This document shows, one piece after another, positions 38,081 to 49,872 of a stretch of 64,000 nt of DNA. The notes under the pieces are model-generated. The model did not search any database, had not been told where the DNA came from, and saw only the letters and a program-made list of their open reading frames with translations. Source of the stretch: Amylostereum areolatum (Eukaryota > Basidiomycota > Agaricomycetes > Russulales > Stereaceae); contig SAXG01000003.1 of the NCBI GenBank assembly GCA_012932865.1, positions 496,001 through 560,000 on the forward strand, written 5' to 3'. The first letter of the stretch is position 1, and the number at the start of each line of letters is the position of its first letter. Position numbers and translations under genes: made by a program.

Positions 38081-39661
38081 ATGGTCGTTGACAACGGCCA
38101 CAGCGACGGCGACGATTCACCCAGCAGTGCTGGAAGTCAAGCGGCGAGCCCCTCAGCTTCCGCTGGTGGTGGTCTCTTGGGCGGTCATCGTCAACGGCAT
38201 CACCAGCGCCATCAACCCCATCCTCTCCATCCCGTCCGGCCCCAGCTCTTCATCTAAGTTGACTTCCCCCACACTGACGCCCACTCTTAGCACCCCTTCC
38301 GCTTCCCTGACCTCGACGGCCGTTTCGTGAGTCTCTCTCCCTTTCTCTCCCTCTCCCCTTCTCCCTCTCTTCCCGTTAATCCATAGTCTCATCTCTCCTC
38401 CGTAGTACTTCTTCTCTTTCCCCTTCCCCTTCCCCTTCCCCATCGAGCAGCGCTCGCCCTTCTTCCTCTTCGTCTTTGCTGAGCAGCGCTCTTTCTTCTT
38501 CCACCAGCTCCTCTGCGACTTCAACCACCCCGTCCAGTACCGTCGCGTCTTCGACCCCCGTCAGCACCCCCACGTCCTCCCCGACCCCCGCTCCCATCTC
38601 CTCCGCCTCCGACGTATACGTCTCCGGCACCGGCATCAACGCCGTCACAATCCACACCACCCTCGCCGCCCAGAGCCAGGAGACCGCGGCCGCCAAGCCC
38701 GTCTCCTTCCTCGACAATAAGCCGCTGTCCGCCGGTGTCTTCAGTCTCGTCGGCGTCGTCGCCCTCGTCCTTTTGATCTCGCTCGCGACCCTCGCCCTCC
38801 GCAAGCGTCGCCACAACCGTCTCGAAAGCGACGCGGTCGACTTCGCGCCCTCCACTCATCTCACCTCCCCCTGACGATGACGAAAAATCCTACCCGGACC
38901 TACACCGCACCCGCAGCAACGGCAGCTCCAACGGCTCGCACGCTCCCCCGTCCGCGTACGGTGGTGGCCGCGTCAGCCCCGAGCGCGCGTACGCGGGCGG
39001 TAATGCTGGCTACGGCGGGGCCCCGCAACTGCCAGGACAGTCCTACGGGAACGGCGTGTACGCTTACTACGACAAGCCCCCGCCCCCCTCCCAGCAGATG
39101 TACAACGCCGGCCCCGCCCCCTACGCCAACCAAGCGTACAACGTCCCCGGCGGCGTTCCGAACCCGAACGCGGGCTACGGCCTCGCCAACCCGGCGATGG
39201 CCCAGGTCTCCCGCTTGAACACGGTCGCGTCCGTCCGTCAGGCCGGGCAGTCGCCGTTCGAGCCCGAGAGGCAGCAGCGTAGCGGTTTGCCGTACGCCGG
39301 GGCCTACACCGACACGTCCCCGACGTCCAGCATCTCGTACAACGCGTACAACTACAACGGGTACGACGACCAGCCCGCCGCCGTCGACCCCCGCGTTCAA
39401 GTCGGTCGCAAGGTCTCGCTCACCAAGGCCACCGCGACCGCGACGGCAGCTCCTCTCCGCAAGGGGAGCGCGAATACCCTCCAATACGACCCCACCCAGC
39501 CACAGATGCCCCCGTCCCCGGTCCTCCCTCCGACCTTCGGGGATTCCGCGTCGTCTGATGGACACGGCGGATCGTTGCAGGTGATCGCCATTTCGTCCTG
39601 CCTGCGAGAAGTTTCATCCGGAGCTGACATCGCCCCGCACGTCTAGATCCGGAACAGCTGA
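38081..39661 (+). CDS. Ser/Thr-rich single-pass membrane protein with Tyr/Pro-rich tail
   Basis: Start uncertain. Visible parts in order: an N-terminal hydrophobic stretch (PLVVVSWAVIVNGITSAINP), a Ser/Thr/Pro-rich low-complexity region including an (SP)n run encoded by CCCCTT repeats near 38410-38445, one membrane span (GVFSLVGVVALVLLISLATLAL) followed by the basic stop-transfer RKRRHNR, and a Gly/Pro/Tyr/Asn-rich cytosolic tail. The tail lies in another frame; one extra base near 38868 would join them (THL then PPPDDDEKSYPDL). A likely final 15-nt exon ends in IRNS. The layout resembles fungal Mid2/Wsc-type surface sensors, but no conserved extracellular domain is visible. High confidence that it is a membrane protein, low confidence about its role. 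Confidence 0.6.
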
Positions 39662-40411
39662 TCACTGAAAGTCCCCAGAAGAAGAAGAGTCGACGAACGT
39701 CGATAACAAGTTTTTCGGAAATTATACCCTCCCCGTAATCAGCTTGCACAACATCCCTCACTCCCCCATCGAGCTTTTTTCCCCTTTTATTTTTGCTGCT
39801 TTTTTGTCGCAGGCTGATCTTATACCATCGCCCTCCGACACCCCCTCTTTGCTCTTTTATTTTTCTTTACGCAGCTCCTCTCGGCACGGACGCGTCGTTT
39901 CTTTCCTTTGGTCCCCGCCACCCCCCGCGTCCGCGCCTACGCAGCTTGATCTGCTGTGCATATCTCGCCCGTTGTTCATTAGTTGTTTTCATGCACTTCC
40001 CTGCCCCCCTCTCCCCATCCCATCCCATCCCACTCTCCTCGCTCCACTGTTATGCAGACGAATTTTGCTCTTTACCTCACGCCACGCACGTGTCTCGTAG
40101 CCACTTGAGAATTTGGGACGGACGATCCATCACGGAACGGTGTCGGGTTGACGCTTTCGATTTGATGGGCTCCCTTCGCTACTGTATCTTTAGGTTGTTT
40201 TTTACCCGTCTGTTTTCGTCTGACAGGGGGGTTGTGCATTCGCGTAGCCGTTACGGTTGTAATGCATCCAGCAGGAGTGAAATGAACCCACGCGCTCCGT
40301 GGATCTTTGCTCGTGGGGAAATAAATGTCTGCAAGAACGTGTTCGTGCATTCATATGCGGGTTGGCAAGAGTATGGGTGACGGTGTACACGCGTTTTCTG
40401 CTCATACCGGT
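39662..40411. other. Intergenic between convergent genes
   Basis: About 750 bp, T- and C-rich on the plus strand. It is likely the 3' regions of the membrane-protein gene and of the convergent transporter. No gene recognised. Confidence 0.5.
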
Positions 40412-42985
40412 CTAACACGCACTCTTCCTGTCCTCCTCGTCCACGTGCCGCGCCTTTTCTCCGTCCGCCTCCCCCTCGCCGCCGTCGCCGCTCCCCCGGG
40501 CCCTCGCCTTCAGCCGCCACTCGCGCCGCTCGAGCGACCACACGAGCCAGGTGACGCCGAGCGTCGCCGCGCACGTCGCGAGCATCGCGATCGCGCCCGT
40601 CTTGAACCGCGGCGCGTCCGTCGCGGGGTAGAACACGATCGGCCACCAGGCGTTCAGCACGTTGTTCCACATGCTGCGTGCGACGGGACGGGAGGGTGCG
40701 GCGACCGATGCGAGAGGGAATGTGAATGAGACGGAGGGGAAAGGGAGAGGAGACGGGAGGGAAACGCACTTCATCGACGCGAGCACGATCGCGCGCTCCT
40801 GGTCGTCGTCCGCGCAGATCTGGTTCGCCCACGCGAAGGTCGTGGCCTGTCCCGCGTACGACGCGCCGGCGATATCTGCGACAATCCCGCCATCCGATTC
40901 AGTTCCACCCGTTCCACTTCCGAGCCCCCACCCCCCTCCTTTTTTCTGCTTTTGAATGACCGGGGGAAAGGAAACTGGGGACGCACAGTACGCGAAGAAC
41001 TTGAGCCCGGTGGGGCTGCGCCAGACGAGGAGGCAGATCGCCGCGGTCGTGCACGCGAGCGCCATGTAGACGAGCACGGGCCAGCGCGCCTGGCTCCTGT
41101 CCGTCCACGCCGCGCACACGAACGTGGACGCGATCGCGAACGCGGTCATGCCCGAGGGGTAGTAATCTGCGCCGCGCGGGCGGTCGTCCCGTGGGTCAAA
41201 TCGCAGGCGTGATGAGTTCCATGGACCGTCGACGTACCGATTTGAGGGATGGTGTACCCGCCGATGGCGGAGAGCCATTGGCCCATGAGGTTGTTCGAGC
41301 CGAAGCTCTCCGTCTCGCCCGAGACGGCGAACTGAGAGAGCGTTGGAGATGAGGCGTTCGTTCGTTGGGAGGATGGAGAGGCGGGAGGGACGTACGAGGA
41401 GGCTGCATGCGTACCAGCGCCACCGGCCGAGGACGCGTTTGACGAGGTTCCACGAGAGCGGTCGGCGTTGGGTGTCGGTCGTGTCCTGGAGACGACCCGA
41501 AGACAGCAGCCGTTCCTATGGTTTTCCCCCCGAGCATCACTTTCCGAGGGGCGAAGAGGAACGATAAGATGGGTGGGGACGGACCTCCTCGGTGAGATAG
41601 AAGGCTTTGGTCGTCGCGGGGACGTCCGGGAAGATGAAGAATCCGTAGAGGGCGATGGGAAGCGTGATCACGCCGTCGATGATGAATCTACAGAACCTCG
41701 GAGGAGATGCGTCGTGTGTGAGCGTTGTGACGGTCAATGGCGGCGCTTGAAGAAAAGAAGAAGAGACCGCTCACAGCCAGCGCCAGCCGCTTCTGCCAGC
41801 CACCCCATTCAGATTGCTGCGAAGGCGTTAGAAAGGCGAAAGGCCAGGAAGAGCGACGCATCCGCACCGATAGACTGCGCCTTGGAGGATGCCGGAAAAC
41901 CTGGGGAGGGGGGCGAAACGCGACGCGCATCAGCTGCCAAAGCCGAGGCGGAAGACATGTACGTTAGGGAGGTGGTTCTCACAGGGTGCCTGCCAGACCG
42001 CTGCAGGTAAAGACAGCAGAGCGCTTCCCGAGCTCGCTGGGCTTGTACCATCTAAATGCGACGTGGTTATTTTATTGACGAAGCACGGAGTCTGGGCGTG
42101 GATCGCGAGGAGGAGAAAAACGCACGAGCCGAGGATGTAATGCGTGCCGACGAAAGTCGAGGACTCGGCCATGCCCTGCAAGAAGCGGATGGCGAAGACC
42201 TGGAAGCGCCTGGTCAGCCGTCTCTCTCATTTTTTTTTCACCCTCGTACGGGATTACACGCGGGGGAGACTCGCCTGTTCGACGTTCGTGACTGCGGTGG
42301 TGCTTTCGCGCAGTTTTCAGCGCGGTTCGTAAAGAAAGAAGAAAGCGCAGTTGCTTACCAGAACGTCAGGATGCCCCACACGATTTGCATGAGGGGGAGC
42401 CATAGCCGCGGGGGCACGACTTGGAGCATGAGATTGTCTGTCCGGAAAAGTAAGAGTAAGGTGCGGCGCAGTGAGCGTCTGCAGGACACGCAGCGCGATG
42501 CTACGCACTGGGGATCATTCCGACGATGTAGCCGCATGTGAAGAGCGTGTTGAGTTGCTGCGGGCGTGCGGTGTGAGTGCTGTATTCCGCGGACGGGAAG
42601 CGGACAACGGACATTGAACTGGGTGCCGACCATGTGCAGTTCCTCCCTCATTCCGGAGACGTAGGCATTGTTGATGTTCGAGCGGTCGAGGTCTGTACGC
42701 GCGCGCGCGCGACGAGCAGAGCCGTCGTTCGATCAGCGACGATGGATGTGGGCTGCGTCGCAAGCGAGGGTCCACTCACAGTTTGTAAAGTACTAAGTAA
42801 CAGACGGGAAATTGAACACCGCGCCGGAGAAGTGGGGGCGGGGGGCGATGACGCACCATGAGGCAGCAATAAGACAATATGAACCAGTCTATCTTGAGCA
42901 GGAGCTTCTGCTCCGCCCTGGAGGAAGGGACATCTCCCCAGAGGACGCGTCGGAGTTTTCGCAGGACGTTTTTGAAGGCGGACAT
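40412..42985 (-). CDS. MFS transporter, pantothenate (Liz1)/Tna1 type
   Basis: At least twelve short exons rebuild an anion:cation-symporter MFS protein: SRAEQKLLLKIDWFILSYCC, YFTNYLDRSNINNAYVSGM, TLFTCGYIVGMIP, LMQIVWGILTFWRFQVFAIR, FLQGMAESSTFVGTHYILGS, WYKPSELGKRSAVFTCSGL, RSGWRWLFIIDGVITLPIAL, TESFGSNNLMGQWLSAIGGY, SYAGQATTFAWANQ and MWNNVLNAWWPIVFYPATDA, with a charged tail ending EEDRKSAC. These are the signatures of Liz1/Fen2/Tna1 vitamin or nicotinate importers; the substrate is a guess. The ATG at 42985 was chosen because upstream frames do not join in phase; an extra N-terminal exon before 43049 is possible. The junction near 41480-41540 is unresolved. Confidence 0.83.
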
Positions 42986-44443
42986 GTGAGGTTCGGCAGA
43001 GCTTACTGCGGGGGGGAGAAGGTCGGGTGCGGGTGGGTTGGGGAGCGCCTACGGGAGGGAGCTCATCGTCGACGTTGACGCTGGCGGGGTCGGTGACTCG
43101 GTGGACAAGGTCCAAAGCGAGGGCCGGCCGGACAGCGTCAGTGCCGCCGGCACAAACTCTCGAGGCTCCCGATCTGCGTCGGTGACGTACTCCCTGATGA
43201 TCTCACTGCCCGATGGGGGGGTGTTTTGACTGTTTTGAGTTCTCAGTGGGTGGACGTCGTTCATGTCGTCGATGGGAGGTCATCCTACACGACGATAGCT
43301 CTTGCGTCGACGCCGACGATCGCACGGGCTTGGGCGACAGGTCGAGAACGCGGCGAAGAAGCTGGGCATATCGATGCGACGATGGTCTGGGCAAAGTACC
43401 TGCTACTATGCCCAATGGACTAGGTAGTCACTGATGTGGTTCACACGCGCTCCTGCGACAAGGCTGGGCATGGGTCACGAAGACGATGGTATGGTAATAT
43501 CCGACGATTCGGGTGCGCGAAGAGAGTGTATTAGGGGTATAAAGTAAAGAAGATAAGGCGGGGAAAAGCGGGAAGGGATCCGACGGAGGCAATATGGCGG
43601 CGACGGAAGGGGCGCGTCAAAGGTGGGAGAAGAATAAGGCGGGACGGGGGCGATCAATGAAGGAAAGAAGGATAAAATGAGGTGCGAACGTGGGCGGAAG
43701 AGTCATGAGAGTGAGGACGAGCCACGACGAGGCAAAATCTGGTAGGATCTGGTGCGTTCTGGGAAGGCCAAGGGTGGGTCGATGGGTCAGATGAGGGTGG
43801 GTTGGGCTTATTCACGAAAATATGTTCGCGTCAGCGACTCAACTACGGAGCCGAGGAAGAGCGAAGACGGGTCCATGTCCGATGAGAAGGGATGCAGAGA
43901 TGTCGAGTGCGTCCACGAATGGAGGAGAGATGGTGGATGGTGGTGGTCGCCAGGAAGGAGGAGGAGAGGAGGAGGAGGAGGAGAGGAGGGATATGAACGC
44001 GATCACGTGAGGGAAGCGGGTGGAAATGGATAGAAAAGAGATCTGAGATGAGGGATGAGGTCAGAGGACCGGCATCCCGGCGCGGACATTGCTCAACTCA
44101 TTTCTCTCTTTCCGCCTTCCTCTCCTTGCCCCCCTCCTCCCCCTCCTCCCCTCCTCTCCCCTCCCTCCGGACCCCTCCTCTCTCAGCCCCTGTTACCCAC
44201 ACATGTCCTGTATTTCAGCTTACTTTGCTCAGCAGCCGCACCGGTGTGGGATCTTTCCCGGCTGGCACTCCCGCTCAGTCGACCATGTCCAGAACCGCTC
44301 TCTGACTCATCAAGAATGGATCAAGAACAGGTCTCCGATGGTCCGAATTCTGCCGTAACGCTCCTCGGCTGGTTATAAGCCACCTCGGCCTCCTCCTCCT
44401 CCTCCTCCCTTTCTCAACCCCCTCGGCTTTCCCTTTTGCAGCA
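42986..44443. other. Long divergent intergenic region, purine/pyrimidine-skewed
   Basis: About 1.46 kb between divergent genes. 43540-44010 is strongly purine-rich on the plus strand, with a GGA/GAG microsatellite at about 43955-43990; 44100-44180 is almost pure pyrimidine. Short frames here have no recognisable domain. The frame at 43049-43264 minus might be the N-terminal exon of the Liz1-type transporter. Otherwise this is promoter DNA. Confidence 0.5.
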
Positions 44444-46695
44444 ATGCACCTTCACCCGTCCTCCTCCCTCCTCCTTCCCGTCATCGCCCTCTATGCCGTC
44501 ATCCCCGCCGCTGCGTCTCCCGCCCTTCTGGCCCCCACACAGGACCTCGTACGCGACCCCTCCTCCTCCCGCCATCCATCGTCCCCGCAACACCTTTTGC
44601 CGTTCGATCGCCGCGACGGCGACCACGACCACGGCCATGGCCACCATGCTCAACCCCTTCTCCAATTAAACGAGACCGACCTTCTCCTCACCCACCAACC
44701 CAGTCTCCCATCCTACTGGTCCATCGATTTCGAAGACCCCGATCCAGACCACAACAGACATCCCGGCTTCATGCTCATCCACATCCTCGCCATGTCCGCC
44801 GCCTTTTTTGTCGCTCTCCCCGCAGGTACGTCGGATCCCGTGTGGGTCACTTCCTTTTGATTCATTTGCCCCCCCCCCCCCCTCTCCCAGGCATCGCTCT
44901 CCGTTCCGTCAATCACTCATGGCACGGCTTCTCCGTCGTCCTTTTCTGGTTCTTGGTCCTCTTGGGTTGCGCCTCCAGTGGTATTTATCGGAAACTAACA
45001 CCAAACATGTGCGTCCTCCCGACGCGTGTATCCCGGCGTTTCCGCTGACACATTCCATAGGTACGAGGGTCAGAAGCACTCATCTCAGAGCTACTTCGTC
45101 TTATTCATCGCTCTGATTGTATCCGCTGTCGATCTTATGGCCGGTTTCGGCCGCCTCTGGTCCTACCTCCGACTACTTCGCTCTGGCGATAAATTTTCCC
45201 TTCGCACGTTTTGGCGTCAAGTCATCCTTGGCCAGGACGATCATCAAGCGCTCGGCGTACAGGCCGAATACACCAACCTCGTCGTCGACGAGCCGGAAGA
45301 CATCGACGAGGACGACCTCAAGGCTCATTTGCACAAGTCCGCACGCCACGTCGAATTTGTCCAAACCGAGGACCTCCAAGATCGCAATGGCGCCCAGACA
45401 TGGCACAACCACGACTACCCCTCCACCCCGAGTTCCGAACGCACGCTCTTCGGTCCCCGCTCCCCTCGCGGTTCCCAAAATTCGGAGGACACGCTGCACG
45501 TCGACTATCGCACCGTCGCCGGCAAGGCCTCGCTTCTGCGCCGGATCGGACGCATCGTGTTCGCCACGCTCGAGCGTACCCTGGTCTTCGCCGCATTCGG
45601 TCAGTTCATGCTCGGCGTGACCGTCTACACCGGAGGTTGCCGCGGCAATTACACCAACGGCTGTCTCGCGCACATCATCAGTGCGTATCCTCTCAGGCCT
45701 CGTCGTCCCCACCGCTCCTGCTGATGAACGGCCGGCGCGTGCAGAGGGGGGTATTTTCTGGTGCTACGGCCTTATCAGCTTCGCGCGTTTCCTTGGAAGC
45801 TTCTCCGAGAAGGGTTGGGCGTGGAACCGTCCGCCGTCGGGAACGCACGTTTCCGCCGAGTTCGTCGAGAGCGCCGTGATCTTCACCTACGGGATCACCA
45901 ACACCTGGATGGAACGCTTCGGCGCGCACCCAGGCGACCCGTACACTACGAAGCAGGTCCAGCACATCTCCATCGCCGTCATGTTCTGGTTCGCCGGGCT
46001 GATTGGCATGGGCCTCGAATCGCGCCGTCTCCGACGTTGGCTCGCGTCCGTGTCCACAGCGTCGATGGACCGGGAGGACCGCGATCGCGGGGCCGTCGCT
46101 GAACCCGCGAGCTACAACGGGAGCTTCAACCCCTTCCCCGCCCTCGTCATCGGCGTCACCGGTGCCGCGATGAGCGCGCACTTTCAGAAGTACCTCTTCC
46201 AGGTAAGCAACGCGCACGTTCGCCTTCCCGTCGTTGCGCGAGCTGATTGGATGGTCGGTGCGCGTGCGAACCCGCAGGTCCAGATCCACGCGCTGTGGGG
46301 ATACTGCTTGGCGGCGGCGGCCGTTCTTCGCTGTCTGACCTACTTCTTCGTCTGGCTGAGCCCCCCGCGTTCGATTCTGCCCTCCCGGCCACCCTCGGAG
46401 GCCCTGGGAAGCTTCTTCCTCACCATGGGCGGTCTCGTCTTCGTCTTCAGCAACGAAGAGATCACCTTCGCGGCCATGCGCCGCGGTCACGATGGTCGGT
46501 TTCGCGTTCCCATACACTTTCCTTGTAATACGTGGAACTGATCCTTCTCTTCTTCGTTCAGACGTGATGATGTTCGCGAATGTTGCGGTCGCGATCACAT
46601 GCTTCGCGTTCTGCTGGACACTGGCCGTCGTCGGGTTCAAAGGCTGGCTCAAATCGCGCACACACCGCGCGATATCCTTCCACGCGTCCGCATGA
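44444..46695 (+). CDS. YTP1: Ytp1-like multi-pass membrane protein
   Basis: Six exons: 44444-44825, 44891-45008, 45061-45680, 45745-46202, 46278-46494 and 46562-46695, 642 residues, intact. Signal peptide (MHLHPSSSLLLPVIALYAVI), a His/Asp-rich lumenal stretch (DGDHDHGHGHH), then the two halves of the Ytp1/DUF2427 architecture: MLIHILAMSAAFFVALPAGI with SVNHSWHGFSVVLFWFLVLL, a hydrophilic loop (residues about 200-320), and the C-terminal multi-span part (GGIFWCYGLISFARFLGSF, FTYGITNTWMERFG, IAVMFWFAGLIGMGLESRR and FFLTMGGLVFVFSNEEITFA). Biochemical function is unknown in fungi; the His-rich stretch suggests metal binding. A 14-nt poly-C run lies in intron 1. Confidence 0.88.
44869..44882. repeat. 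Poly-C run (C14) at an intron 3' end
   Basis: Fourteen consecutive C just before the acceptor CTCTCCCAG of YTP1-like intron 1, acting as its polypyrimidine tract. Comparable runs occur at 47501-47512 (C12 on the coding strand, in a COQ2 intron) and at 56286-56303. Confidence 0.85.
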
Positions 46696-47024
46696 GGACG
46701 CTCCGCGGCGCGCGGGCGCGGAGCTTGTTATTGTATTACTTTTCGTTTCCCATTTTTGTGGTTTCTCAACTCTGTTGCTACTAGTACCCTTTACCATTGA
46801 ATGCCTCGTCTCGCATGCCACCTCCCATCCGGATTCCGATCAACGCTTATACTAGCCCCTCCACTTGTCATCTTCTCCCTGTACACATGACAGTGTCCGC
46901 TTCTTGTTACACTACCTACCCGCGCGGTACCCCCCACCCCACCCGTACCTTAACGACCCCATTCACGCCTCTCAAATAACGGGAGCGCACGAATTCTACG
47001 TTGCATTTTTACAGCGAGCCCTGC
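46696..47024. other. Intergenic between convergent YTP1-like gene and COQ2
   Basis: About 330 bp of 3' flanking DNA. Nothing recognised. Confidence 0.5.
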
Positions 47025-48379
47025 TCACGATGAGCACTGCAACCACGCGTAATCCCCGAGCGCGCCCATCCATATGAGCATCCCCGCCCACCCGCACCCG
47101 ACGAACCCGCGCGCGCAGCTCGCGCGGTCGTCGAAGTCGGTGCCGTACACGATGCGCGCGAGCTGTGCGCCCGCGAGGCCCGCGCCGACGAAGAACGGCA
47201 GGCCGTGCGCGTTGAGCGCGCCCGCGGCGCCGACGAGCGCGACGGAGGACGCGGAGAACGCGGCGAGGACGGGGCGGGTGCGCGCGCCGAAGAGGAGGGC
47301 GGTGGAGCGGATGCCGACGCGGGCGTCGTCGCGCTTGTCTTGGTGCGCGTAGATGCTGTCGTAGACGAGCGTCCAGAGCACGCCGGAGGCGTAGAGCGGG
47401 AGCGCGACGGGCCAGTGGACGGAGCCGGCGACGGCGGACCAGCCGAGGAGCGCGCCCCAATTGAAGGCGAGACCTGTGGTGTTGTCATTATGAGCGAGGA
47501 GGGGGGGGGGGGCTCGGTTCATGAAATGTGAAGGGGTGGGCGTACCGAGGACGGCTTGGGGCCAGTGGGTGACGCGCTTCATGAAGGGATAGATGGTCAC
47601 GAGCGAGAGGGAGGACGCGCCGAGGAGGATGCTGGTGCGCGGGGGGCGGACGATCGGTGCGCGTTCGGGCGGGAGGGAGGCGGGGCGGGGGATCACACGC
47701 ACCTGTACCAGTTGAGTTGGGTCAGGACGGCGAGACCTGCCGAGAGCTGGGGCACGAGGGACCAGAACGCCTGGCGGGGGGTGATATCTCCCGCCGCTAT
47801 TGGACGCGTTTTCGTGCGTTCTGGCGGGGGGGGGATTGAGCGAAGGGGAGGACGGGGAGCTAAGGCAAGGAGAGAGGTGCGCACCGACGGCCTTGTCGAG
47901 TTTGTGGTCCCACATGTCGTTGATGGTGCATCCCGCGCCGCGCATGACGAGCGCGCCGACGCCGAAGAGGGTGATGTAGGTGAGAGGGACGGAGGGCGGG
48001 GCGTTGAGCGCGTAGGACGCCATGGTGATCGACCACGCTGCGTCGACGCCGACGTTAGACGCGTTGAGGGGCAAACCCGGGGGAGAGGGGACGCACTGCA
48101 TGGGTAGAAGAGAAGGAGGGTGCCGATGGGCTTGTCAATGCGGGTGAGGTAGAGGTAGGGCTGGAGGGCCTTGGGGGCGCGGTCGACCCATGTCGTCGGG
48201 GGCGAGGCGGGCGGCGACGGCGGCGGGGGCGCGGTGGTCGTGTGTCGGCGAAGGGCGGGCGCTCTGCGGTGGGCGAGCGTAGGTAGACATGGGATCCTGG
48301 GCGAGAGTTGAGAGCGGTGGAAAGGCGGCAGGCGATGAAAGTTTGTGGCAAGCATCGGGACTTGTAACCGAACTCGCAC
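47025..48379 (-). CDS. COQ2: 4-hydroxybenzoate polyprenyltransferase (ubiquinone synthesis)
   Basis: Five exons: 48379-48097, 48037-47885, 47820-47703, 47631-47546 and 47473-47025, 362 residues (354 if the second Met at 48355 is used), intact. The N-terminus is Arg/Ser/His-rich, a mitochondrial presequence. The UbiA prenyltransferase motifs are present: [20 protein letters not shown], the first Asp motif [49 protein letters not shown] and the second Asp motif [20 protein letters not shown]. It attaches the polyprenyl chain to 4-hydroxybenzoate at the inner mitochondrial membrane. One intron contains a C12 run on the coding strand (47501-47512). Confidence 0.95.
47501..47512. repeat. Poly-G/poly-C run (12 nt) in a COQ2 intron
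   Basis: Twelve G on the plus strand, read as C12 on the coding strand, within the last COQ2 intron (47545-47474). Confidence 0.8.
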
Positions 48380-48547
48380 GCGTTCAGTCTACTGTACATG
48401 GTGCTCACGGCTTCACACGGATACGTAACAGCACTGACAATTCCATCCTATGACATGCTTCCTCAGTAAGGAAAAGAAAAAAGTATGCGTGCGGACGAAG
48501 CCACGCAGTATAATACAACGTTCTTCGTTCTCCATCCTCCATCCTCC

Positions 48548-49558
48548 CTACCACTCCTTCGAGATCTTGAACACCCAATCCCACTCTGCAAAACCGCAAC
48601 CACCCGTCAGCAACGCGAATCACGCCGACGTAGCAGCACACCAGAAACCCACCAGCGAAGACGGTGCCGTCAAAGTCCGTCACCCGGCTCTTCACGCTGT
48701 ACGTCCCGCGGGCGATCATCCCAGACGGGAACTCGTCGTTCACCACGGAGACGCGGCGAGGCTCCGGTTGAGCACCGTACGATCCCAACATGGCGTCAAT
48801 CTTCTCCACTGGCGACACCGATAGCCCGATCAGTGGGCGATGCGAGCCGCAGCGCAACAGGCGATCACCAACCTTTGACACCCGCACGCTTCACGACTTG
48901 AAGGTACCGAGCGCCCTGATACGCCTCTCAGCGGACGTCACGAAACGTAATCCACAAAAGCACTCACTGTAACGATGGAGTGGTTGACGTTGAACGTGAT
49001 GTAAACACTGAGATTGGACCAACGGGTCAGAACAGTGAGACGGCCAGCACAGAAAGAGTCGCGCGCACTTGTACTCGGCACCCTCCTTCACTTGGATCGG
49101 GTTCTCCTTCAGAATGCGACGCTTCTCCTCGGTGCTCACGTCCACCTTGATCGTCTTACCCGCCGGAAGCGAGTCGGAGGTGAGCTCAAGGTAGCTGACC
49201 TCGACCTGGACGATCGTGAGCGCGTGCGTCGCTGGGCATGGTCAGCTGGTGGCCGACGCACCTTGGGCTTGCTCGTGTCCCCCGCCACGGCGCCCTCTGT
49301 CAGTCCGAGACTGGCCTTCCATCGGGCCAGACTCTCGTCGTTGGCATCGAGCTTGGTATACTCCTCCACGCTCTTCACCGCCGATGGCTTGTAGCCTAGG
49401 ACGCCACCGCGAAGTCAGTCACCAGTGCGGCGTGTCTGAGACAGCGTGTCCCATACCTGGCGTGTTGTTGGTCGCGAAATCGTCCTCCTCCTGGTGCGAT
49501 GCTCTTCAGCACGGGTCGGATCGCGAAAGAGAGCCATGTTCCTCACCTGAGTGGACAT
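48548..49558 (-). CDS. RDI1: Rho GDP-dissociation inhibitor
   Basis: About eight exons. The first, 49558-49547, is only 12 nt (MSTQ) and joins EEDDFATNNTPG, then YKPSAVKSVEEYTKLDANDE, SLARWKASLGLTEG, VEVSYLELTSDSLPAGKTIK, STEEKRRILKENPIQVKEGA, the immunoglobulin-like core with VYITFNVNHSIV, RYLQVVKRAGVKVEKIDAML, GSYGAQPEP, PSGMIARGTYSVKSRVTDFD, and the family's C-terminus EWDWVFKISKEW. It extracts prenylated Rho/Cdc42 GTPases from membranes and holds them GDP-bound in the cytosol, so it affects polarity and hyphal growth. Intact in frame as far as I can follow. Confidence 0.93.
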
Positions 49559-49872
49559 GGTGATAAGCAGATGGTATGAAAGGGTCGAGGATGAAGGAGG
49601 GCAAGAGCAGTCGCGATCGATATCCCACGCTCAATACAGCAAGCTGCTAATAGATCTAAAAGGACGGCATTCGCCGTGACTAACACGACTTCACATTCAT
49701 ATGGCAACTTGACAACCCCTCGTAAGTAGATCAACATAAAATCGTAGTACTGCGTATATACCACTCAGCCAAGACGTGTGGAGTAATAATCCGAGTTAGA
49801 CCAGTCAGATTGTGGGGCGTCCGGCAGCACGCTATCGCCTTTCGGACGATGCATTCCCGCTAGTGCTCGAGT
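49559..49872. other. Intergenic: upstream of RDI1 / downstream of CCCH gene
   Basis: About 310 bp. Nothing recognised. Confidence 0.5.

Noticed and set aside
38900..39565. Gly/Val/Arg-rich frame antisense to the membrane-protein tail
   Set aside because: Low-complexity complement of the Pro/Ala/Tyr-rich sense tail; no start context or domain.
43955..43990. GGA/GAG-rich stretch as a possible coding repeat
   Set aside because: Simple microsatellite in a purine-rich promoter region, with stops in the flanking frames.
45693..46661. Open frame of 322 codons antisense to the YTP1-like gene
   Set aside because: Arises from high GC3 on the sense strand; no domain, and it spans real sense introns.
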